In this document: piece after piece, positions 6,627 to 11,600 of the stretch | Numbering within the stretch: position 1 is the stretch's first letter | Layout of the letters: each line of letters begins with the position of its first letter | Assembly (NCBI GenBank): GCA_947485035.1 | Contig: CANKQN010000018.1 | Coordinates: forward strand, 1 to 11,600 | Reading direction: 5' to 3' | Length of the DNA: 11,600 nucleotides | From: Rickettsiales bacterium | GTDB taxonomy: Bacteria; Pseudomonadota; Alphaproteobacteria; Rickettsiales; Deianiraeaceae | Notes under the pieces: model-generated | Databases searched by the model: none | What the model was told of the DNA's origin: nothing | What the model saw: the letters and a program-made list of their open reading frames with translations, nothing else | Program-made: the position numbers and the translations under genes

Positions 6627-7460
6627 ATGCCATCACTGAAAGATATCAAAAGCAGAATTGGAAGCGTGAAGTCTACGCAGAAAATTACAAAAGCAATGAA
6701 AATGATCTCAACAGCAAGGCTGACAAGGGCAAAAAACCACCTTGCAATTCAAAAAGAATACTCTCAAGCCGTGCAATTGATATCAAATGCGAGTTTGTCT
6801 CACGGCTTTGACGACGCAATTGATGTGCCACAATTGCTATCAAACTTCACACAAAAAAAAGGCAAAAAAAATATTCTTACCGTTTTAATTTCAACGGACA
6901 AGGGTCTTTGCGGTGCGTTGAATACATTTCTTTTTAAAGAATTTAATGCAAAATTTGCAGGCGGAAACTTGATTGTTGTTGGAAAAAAATCGTTTGATTT
7001 CACCAAAGGCAAGGTTGAAACTTTGAATAGTGCTCCATATTTTTCCGGAAAATCTGAAAACCACGAAGAAATTGTGACTGATATTCTATCTACAATTAAA
7101 AGTCAAAATATCACACAACTGCACATAATGTTTCCAGAATTCATCTCAACAATTGCACAAAAACCAAAAGTTCTAATTTTCCCCGAGAACAAACAAACGG
7201 TTTCTTCTCAATACGAAATTGAAGGCTCGCCAACTGAATTGGCAGAAAGTCTTTTGGAGGAGGCAATTCGCTCAATCCTTTTTGAAGGCTTGGCACAGTT
7301 GACATGTAGTGAACATAGTGCAAGAATGATTGCAATGGATAACGCTTCCAATAACGCAACTGCAAAAATTAAAGAATTGACGCTAATTTATAACAAAACT
7401 CGCCAAGCAAGCATTACAAGGGAGATTCTTGAAATTGTAGCTGGAAGTCAAGCTGTATAA
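6627..7460 (+). CDS. atpG: F1Fo ATP synthase gamma subunit
   Basis: The gamma subunit is the central rotor shaft of F1, coupling proton flow to catalysis at the inner membrane. The 277-aa length is close to the usual 285-295. The N-terminal helix is typical: MPSLKDIKSRIGSVKSTQKI then TKAMKMISTARL, the residues that insert into the alpha3beta3 ring. The middle has STDKGLCGALN (88-98). The C-terminus has ARMIAMDNASNNA and ITREILEIVAGSQAV, which matches the family signature except that the usual Gly-Ala is Gly-Ser. The start is the ATG giving the conserved MPSLK beginning; an overlapping ATG at 6608 is in another frame. No other atp gene is next to it: upstream is the LRR-like gene and downstream the convergent plsC, 29 nt away, with no hairpin terminator seen between them. 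Confidence 0.97.
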   Translation: MPSLKDIKSRIGSVKSTQKITKAMKMISTARLTRAKNHLAIQKEYSQAVQLISNASLSHGFDDAIDVPQLLSNFTQKKGKKNILTVLISTDKGLCGALNTFLFKEFNAKFAGGNLIVVGKKSFDFTKGKVETLNSAPYFSGKSENHEEIVTDILSTIKSQNITQLHIMFPEFISTIAQKPKVLIFPENKQTVSSQYEIEGSPTELAESLLEEAIRSILFEGLAQLTCSEHSARMIAMDNASNNATAKIKELTLIYNKTRQASITREILEIVAGSQAV

Positions 7461-7489
7461 TAAAATTCTTGTATTTTTCCTATCATAAA

Positions 7490-8209
7490 CTAAATAATTT
7501 TCCTCAAACCAGTTTCAATAGAATTACGGATCTTTGTGGCAACAAGTTCCTTTGCGTCATGCTTATCAATTGTGATAATCTCATTGAAAACAATGTTTAT
7601 CGTTCCACTTTTTTTGCTTGAAAACAGCCCCTTCCCAAAGCATTTACTTGCGTCTGTTGATATTGTTAAAATTTTCTGACCACTCGCAAACATTGTCACG
7701 CCAGATTTATACGGATATTTTTCATAATTATAGCTTTCATCAATCGGAACACGAGTTCCTTGTGGGAAAATCACGATATTTTTGCCAGATGCCAGTGCGG
7801 AGTTGGCACCTTTTATAACTTTTATGATATTTTTTTTGGAAAAACTGTCTCTATCAATGCCAATCATATTGAATTTTTTAAGGAAAATGCCTATAAACGG
7901 AATTCGCATGAGGGATTTTTTTAAAATAAACACAGGAACATTGTATTTGTAGGAAATAAAAAAAGTTTCCCACGCCGAACAATGATTCGAGGCGATTATG
8001 ATACCAGTTTCGTTGCGGAATGTATCGTTGTGAATATTCACTTTGATGCCACAGAAAATTCTTGCCGAAATCATAATGGATTTAAGCCAAATTATGGTGA
8101 TTTTCCGTGCGATTGTGTCAGAAAAAACTGCTATTGGTGAACACGAAGCATACAAAATGCCGCAAGTTATGGTTGTAATTTTGAAGAAAAAATTTCCGAT
8201 AAAGCTCAT
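7490..8209 (-). CDS. plsC: 1-acyl-sn-glycerol-3-phosphate acyltransferase (PlsC family)
   Basis: PlsC-type enzymes acylate lysophosphatidic acid to phosphatidic acid at the inner membrane, the entry to phospholipid synthesis. From ATG 8209 the protein has 239 aa, typical of the family; a TTG at 8215 would add two residues. The N-terminal 35 or so residues are hydrophobic and probably bind the membrane. Acyltransferase motifs appear in order: NHCSAWE (75-81; H-x4-E instead of the textbook H-x4-D, with SAWET-type variants being known to me in proteobacterial relatives), KKSLMRIPFIG (97-107), the substrate-binding FPQGTR (148-153), and TISTDAS (182-188) at the motif IV position. The start lies 9 nt after the mrcA stop, so it is most likely the last gene of the pdxH-RDD-mrcA-plsC unit. 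Another lysophospholipid acyltransferase specificity cannot be excluded. Confidence 0.92.
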   Translation of the reverse strand: MSFIGNFFFKITTITCGILYASCSPIAVFSDTIARKITIIWLKSIMISARIFCGIKVNIHNDTFRNETGIIIASNHCSAWETFFISYKYNVPVFILKKSLMRIPFIGIFLKKFNMIGIDRDSFSKKNIIKVIKGANSALASGKNIVIFPQGTRVPIDESYNYEKYPYKSGVTMFASGQKILTISTDASKCFGKGLFSSKKSGTINIVFNEIITIDKHDAKELVATKIRNSIETGLRKII

Positions 8210-8218
8210 AAACAATGT

Positions 8219-10657
8219 TTAATATCCATAAAGTTCGCTGTCCGAATTTTGATATTCGGGAATTTGATCTCCAGTTTTGAAGAACTCAATAATTGTTCCT
8301 TCTTCGCCAGTATTGGCTTTTTTACCGGTTTTGTAGTTAATAGCAACGGGAGTTATGCCAAACGGCATCGCAATTTGCGAGGAAGGATATCGCTTAACGA
8401 CCTCCTTCATTGTATCGATAAAAATTGGCATTGCAATTGTTGCACCAAATTCATTTCCAAGAGTTTTTGGCTCGTCGAATCCTGCATAAATTGCAATGAC
8501 AACTTTGTCGTTAAAACCCACGAACCAAGAGTCTTTCGAATCGTTCGTTGTTCCGGTTTTGCCCGCAACACCCCTCCCCAATGTGCGACCAACAGCCGCC
8601 GCTGTTCCCCTTTGTGCTGCACCCTCAAGAATTGAATAGATTTGATACGCAACCTGTGGCGATATAAGTTCTTTGCTTAAATTGTTGTGTCTAATTGATG
8701 GAATTTCGCTTTCGTTTTCGCAGTTTTCACACGTCACAGAGTTGTTTTTGTATATAATTTTACCGTCCCTATTTTGAATATATTCAATGTAAGATGGTGT
8801 GATTGTTTTCCCGCTGTTTATATAAGCAGAATAGCTTTGCGCCGCCTTTAATGGCGTTACAGATATCGTTCCAAGTGCGGCTGAGAGGTTGATTTCATCA
8901 CTTGGTTTTGACAGTCCAAAACGGACAAACATATCTTTAATTCCCTCGTAACCAACGACATCAGCAAGGCGAACTGTGGGAATATTTCGTGAAAGTTCGA
9001 GGGAGCGTCTCAGTGTTATTGGTCCAAGATATTCCATATTTGCATTTTCTGGGTGCCAATTTCCAATTGTGATCGGCTCGTCAATGAATATTGCAGCTGG
9101 GGAGTATCCATGTTCAAAAGCAGCTTGATATACAAACGGTTTAATCGCAGAACCCAACTGCCGTGACGATTTGGTCGCCCTGTTGAATCCGTTTGGGGTG
9201 TCGAAATAATCACCAACCATTGCAAGAATTTTACCGTTTTTTGCATTCATAACAACCGCACCTGCGTTTGGTTGTGGAACGGGTTTGGTTAAAAGAGGGT
9301 TTTTTCTAAACTGCTTTTCAACCGATTTTGGCAGTCGTAATTTTGTAATTTGCGAAAGAGATTGTCTTTCAAGAAGAACAATTCCCATGTTGTAAGGTAC
9401 ATGTTCAAGAGCAACGCTTCTAACGAACATACATTTTGCCCCTCGTCTAATGCCAATTTTAGTGCTATACATTCCTTCATATTCCAAGCTTACACCATAT
9501 TCTGCATTTTCAGGAGCACGATATCTCGTAGCAATATCACCAAGCTCCGTGCACCAATTTTGTGTGAATTTAATTGAGTTTAAAGGTCTTCCATATTTTT
9601 TTTGATAGTCATTTAAGCGAGTTTGCACCGAGTTAAAAAGTGCCTCCTGAATGTGGGAATCTACTGTGCTTTTAATAAAATATCCATTGGTGAACAGATC
9701 GTTTATATGTAAAATTTTCATTTCGTTGAGCATAATGTGATCTGCAACTGCATTATAACCTGAACGCTCTTCGTGAAAATCTGATTTTTTTTGGTGTCCA
9801 ATTGGTGTTTGTTTTGCAACGATAGCAAGCTTTTCATCGATAAAATTGTTTATCAACATTTGCTCAATAACCCAGTTTCTGCGGTCGATATGTCTCTTCG
9901 CATTTGCTCTTGGATTTAACAGCGATGGTGCTTTTGGAATTGCTGCAAGGCTTGCGGCTTCTTGAATATTGAGATTTTTTGCGTGTTTACCAAAATATTC
10001 AAGCGATGCACTTTCAATGCCATACGCATTATTGCCAAGGAAAATATAGTTAAGGTAAAGTTCAAGGATTTCTTGCTTTGAAAGCTCTTTTGTTATGATA
10101 ATTGACAGGATTATCTCCTTAATTTTTCTCTCAAAAGTTTTTTCACTTGTTAAAACCATGTTTTTCACCAGCTGTTGTGTAATGGTTGAGGCACCGTGAA
10201 GCGAGTGATTTCCGGTGAGTTTGTTTTTAAAATTTGTAACGGTTGCACGGAAAATTCCACGAATATCAATGCCAATGTTATTGAAAAAGTGGGCATCCTC
10301 TGCTGCTAAAAATGCGTTGATAACATGCGGTGGAAGTTCGGAAAGAGGTATATATTTTCGTGAAGTTTGTGCGTATTCTTTCATCAAAATGCCATCTTTT
10401 GTGTAAAGTTTCGATGTCAATTCATAGCCTTCTTCGTTAATTTTTCGAACATTTGGCATTGTGTTCATATAGTGAAGAACAAGCCCAACTAAACACAAAA
10501 TAAACAGTAGAACAAGTATGAGTATTATTTTAACTAATGTTTTCCAGTTGAATTTTAGCTTTGAAAATTTAATTTTTTTCTTTTTAACCGCACGCTGAAC
10601 ATTTAGAAAGTCAATTTCTTCATGCTTTCTTTGTGTTTTGCTATCATCTTGTTTCAT
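8219..10657 (-). CDS. mrcA: Penicillin-binding protein 1A (class A, bifunctional)
   Basis: This class A PBP polymerises lipid II into glycan strands and cross-links the peptides in the periplasm. It has 812 aa. A basic cytoplasmic head (1-40) precedes one TM anchor (42-64). The GT51 glycosyltransferase domain has catalytic Glu in AAEDAHFF (E120; the usual His before GID is Asn, NNIGID), then GASTITQQLVKN (155-166), RKIKEI with the second Glu (E181) and LNYIFLGNNAYGIE (202-215). An OB-like insert (about 345-460) is the PBP1A hallmark. The transpeptidase has SAIK (S503, K506), SRN (556-558) and KTGT (700-703), all intact, so both activities should be present. A periplasmic CENC (643-646) could form a disulfide. 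The ATG overlaps the 3' end of the RDD gene by 14 nt. Confidence 0.96.
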   Translation of the reverse strand: MKQDDSKTQRKHEEIDFLNVQRAVKKKKIKFSKLKFNWKTLVKIILILVLLFILCLVGLVLHYMNTMPNVRKINEEGYELTSKLYTKDGILMKEYAQTSRKYIPLSELPPHVINAFLAAEDAHFFNNIGIDIRGIFRATVTNFKNKLTGNHSLHGASTITQQLVKNMVLTSEKTFERKIKEIILSIIITKELSKQEILELYLNYIFLGNNAYGIESASLEYFGKHAKNLNIQEAASLAAIPKAPSLLNPRANAKRHIDRRNWVIEQMLINNFIDEKLAIVAKQTPIGHQKKSDFHEERSGYNAVADHIMLNEMKILHINDLFTNGYFIKSTVDSHIQEALFNSVQTRLNDYQKKYGRPLNSIKFTQNWCTELGDIATRYRAPENAEYGVSLEYEGMYSTKIGIRRGAKCMFVRSVALEHVPYNMGIVLLERQSLSQITKLRLPKSVEKQFRKNPLLTKPVPQPNAGAVVMNAKNGKILAMVGDYFDTPNGFNRATKSSRQLGSAIKPFVYQAAFEHGYSPAAIFIDEPITIGNWHPENANMEYLGPITLRRSLELSRNIPTVRLADVVGYEGIKDMFVRFGLSKPSDEINLSAALGTISVTPLKAAQSYSAYINSGKTITPSYIEYIQNRDGKIIYKNNSVTCENCENESEIPSIRHNNLSKELISPQVAYQIYSILEGAAQRGTAAAVGRTLGRGVAGKTGTTNDSKDSWFVGFNDKVVIAIYAGFDEPKTLGNEFGATIAMPIFIDTMKEVVKRYPSSQIAMPFGITPVAINYKTGKKANTGEEGTIIEFFKTGDQIPEYQNSDSELYGY

Positions 10658-11285
10658 TTTTTATATCAAAAAGAGCTACACCCGAAAGTTTTTCGCTAAG
10701 TGAAGATATTCCAAGCATCATACGCGGTGTGTCGCTGAAAGCAGCTGCAAGAAGTAAAAGCACGATGAAGGTTGCATTCATTCCGTGATTTCTGAATACT
10801 ATGAGAGATAAAATTCCACAAACGGGATAGATTAATCGCAAGTGATACCAAGCAATGATTTGCATTGTAGTTGGTTTTGCACCAATTCTGTTTTGAATAC
10901 CTAGGCTTGTGAGACGCATGCCAATGGTGCCTTTTTTAGTTCTTGCTATCATTACAATGTAGTAAACCGTTCCAGACATGAATGCGAAAATTATGCACCA
11001 AATAGCAATTTTATTCACGCCATAAATTGAAGAAAGAAGTAATTTTTCGTTGGGAGTCGCAGCATCTGCAATTTCCTGTTGAATATTTTTTGGAATTAGA
11101 AAATATGATGCCGTCCTCAGGGATATTATGAAGATTGTGATGCGAATAATAAAGGCTATGAATGCATCAACAAGTTTTTGACCAATAGAATTTATGGAAG
11201 ATAATTTTTGTTTCTTTTCACTTTTCTTTTTCGTTGACCCAAGTTGCGTTGGCGTTTCGTAGTGTTGGAGATCTGCAATTTTCAT
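10644..11285 (-). CDS. RDD family membrane protein
   Basis: This is a 213-aa inner-membrane protein of the RDD family, whose members have been linked to ion or small-molecule transport. I cannot name its substrate. A basic, polar N-terminus (1-35) is followed by the first hydrophobic segment beginning GQKLVDAFIAF, where the family's Arg-Asp-type signature is modified to Lys...Asp. Further hydrophobic segments lie at about 93-114, 150-165 and 170-184. The loop TKKGTIGMRLTSLGI (117-131) matches the family's conserved G-x-x-G-(K/M)-R-L region. I chose ATG 11285, which falls 1 nt after the pdxH stop; the longer open frame to 11528 only runs antiparallel-frame over pdxH and adds nonsense. The 3' end overlaps mrcA by 14 nt, so pdxH, this gene and mrcA are probably cotranscribed. 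Confidence 0.85.
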   Translation of the reverse strand: MKIADLQHYETPTQLGSTKKKSEKKQKLSSINSIGQKLVDAFIAFIIRITIFIISLRTASYFLIPKNIQQEIADAATPNEKLLLSSIYGVNKIAIWCIIFAFMSGTVYYIVMIARTKKGTIGMRLTSLGIQNRIGAKPTTMQIIAWYHLRLIYPVCGILSLIVFRNHGMNATFIVLLLLAAAFSDTPRMMLGISSLSEKLSGVALFDIKNETR

Positions 11286-11286
11286 T

Positions 11287-11600
11287 TTACGGATATAAAA
11301 ATTTGTGTTTCCATACAGTTCCTTCAATAGTATATTTATGGCGAAGGTGAAGCCTGTATGCGCCGTCAGTCCAGAATTCAAATTCTTGTGGTGTAATTTT
11401 AAATCCTTTCCAGTGTGGTGGGCGCACAACAGATTCTTCTGTTGTATGATTTTCTTGGAAATGCTGAAATTCATCTTGAAGGGCTTTGTACGATTCAAGT
11501 TCGCTTGATTGTTTTGAAACACAAGCACCCATGCGGCTTATTATGTGCCTTGACGCAAAGTATTGGTCAGATTCTGCGGGCGAAACTTCCGAAATTTTTC
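11287..11600 (-). CDS. pdxH: Pyridoxamine/pyridoxine 5'-phosphate oxidase, C-terminal part
   Basis: PdxH is an FMN enzyme that oxidises PNP or PMP to pyridoxal phosphate in the cytoplasm. Only the last 103 codons are in the window; the 5' end runs off the right edge. The visible protein shows ESDQYFASR, the C-terminal domain RPPHWKGFKITPQEFEFW and RLHLRHKY. The family signature (F/L-E-F-W ... R-L-H-D/N/E-R) is recognisable, with Leu where the acidic residue usually stands. The final residues FLYP* correspond to the usual RLAP-type end. The frame is open to the window edge, so the Met at 11532 (MGACVSK) is internal. The RDD gene starts 1 nt after the stop. Present in many reduced genomes as a PLP salvage step. 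Confidence 0.93.
   Translation of the reverse strand, partial: KISEVSPAESDQYFASRHIISRMGACVSKQSSELESYKALQDEFQHFQENHTTEESVVRPPHWKGFKITPQEFEFWTDGAYRLHLRHKYTIEGTVWKHKFLYP

Noticed and set aside
6608..6811. A 67-aa frame with an ATG just upstream of atpG.
   Set aside because: It overlaps the conserved atpG N-terminus in another frame and shows no protein-like features.
7461..7489. A terminator between convergent atpG and plsC.
   Set aside because: The 29-nt gap is AT-rich but has no GC-rich inverted repeat.
8249..8635. A 128-aa plus-strand frame opposite the PBP1A transpeptidase region.
   Set aside because: It is antisense to the strongly conserved KTG region and has no start signal or domain; a shadow frame.
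10644..11528. A 294-aa version of the RDD protein starting at 11528.
   Set aside because: Its first 81 residues overlap pdxH in another frame and have no RDD character; ATG 11285 directly follows the pdxH stop.
11287..11532. An 81-aa frame beginning MGACVSK, which looks like a eukaryotic N-myristoylation/palmitoylation motif of a secreted effector.
   Set aside because: The frame is open upstream to the window edge and encodes ESDQYFASR and more PdxH sequence, so the Met-Gly is internal to PdxH.

Overview
This is an AT-rich, gene-dense bacterial window (about ten genes, short or overlapping junctions) that reads like the chromosome of a reduced alphaproteobacterium. A Rickettsiales-type symbiont or parasite is my best guess. 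Three things point that way: a Rickettsia-length PDH E1-alpha (PdhA), RNase J together with Gram-negative envelope genes (PBP1A, MurG, an LptE-like lipoprotein), and core genes split from their usual partners. Taxonomy is inferred, not proven. I see no rRNA, tRNA, insertion sequence, CRISPR array or prophage.

Layout. Block 1 (+, 1-3382) holds the 3' end of lpdA, an unrecognised three-helix membrane protein, RNase J (rnj), and a small lipoprotein resembling LptE. Junctions are 3 nt, then overlaps of 4 and 11 nt, so this is probably one translationally coupled unit. Block 2 (-, 3379-5692) holds pdhA, with a good promoter, followed by murG with an unusual N-terminal membrane segment. Its 3' end overlaps block 1 tail to tail by 4 nt. 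Block 3 (+, 5784-7460) holds an unrecognised LRR-like anchored or secreted protein whose frame appears broken at a G5 tract, then a stand-alone atpG with its own promoter. Block 4 (-, 7490-11600) holds pdxH (5' end beyond the window), an RDD-family membrane protein, mrcA (PBP1A) and plsC, closely packed and overlapping.

How the genes work together. lpdA and pdhA encode the E3 and E1-alpha parts of pyruvate dehydrogenase, on opposite strands about 4 kb apart with no pdhB or pdhC between them. murG (lipid II synthesis) and mrcA (glycan polymerisation and cross-linking) show that the cell makes peptidoglycan. plsC (phosphatidic acid synthesis) and the LptE-like lipoprotein (LPS export) fit an outer-membrane-bearing cell. 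atpG is one subunit of F1Fo ATP synthase, and pdxH makes pyridoxal phosphate. No classical defence or mobile system is visible. The most unusual part is 5784-6562: an LRR-like gene carrying three in-register DNA duplications (periods 27, 15 and 108 nt, all multiples of three) and a probable one-base frameshift. The 572-1243 orphan membrane protein and the N-terminal extension of MurG come next.
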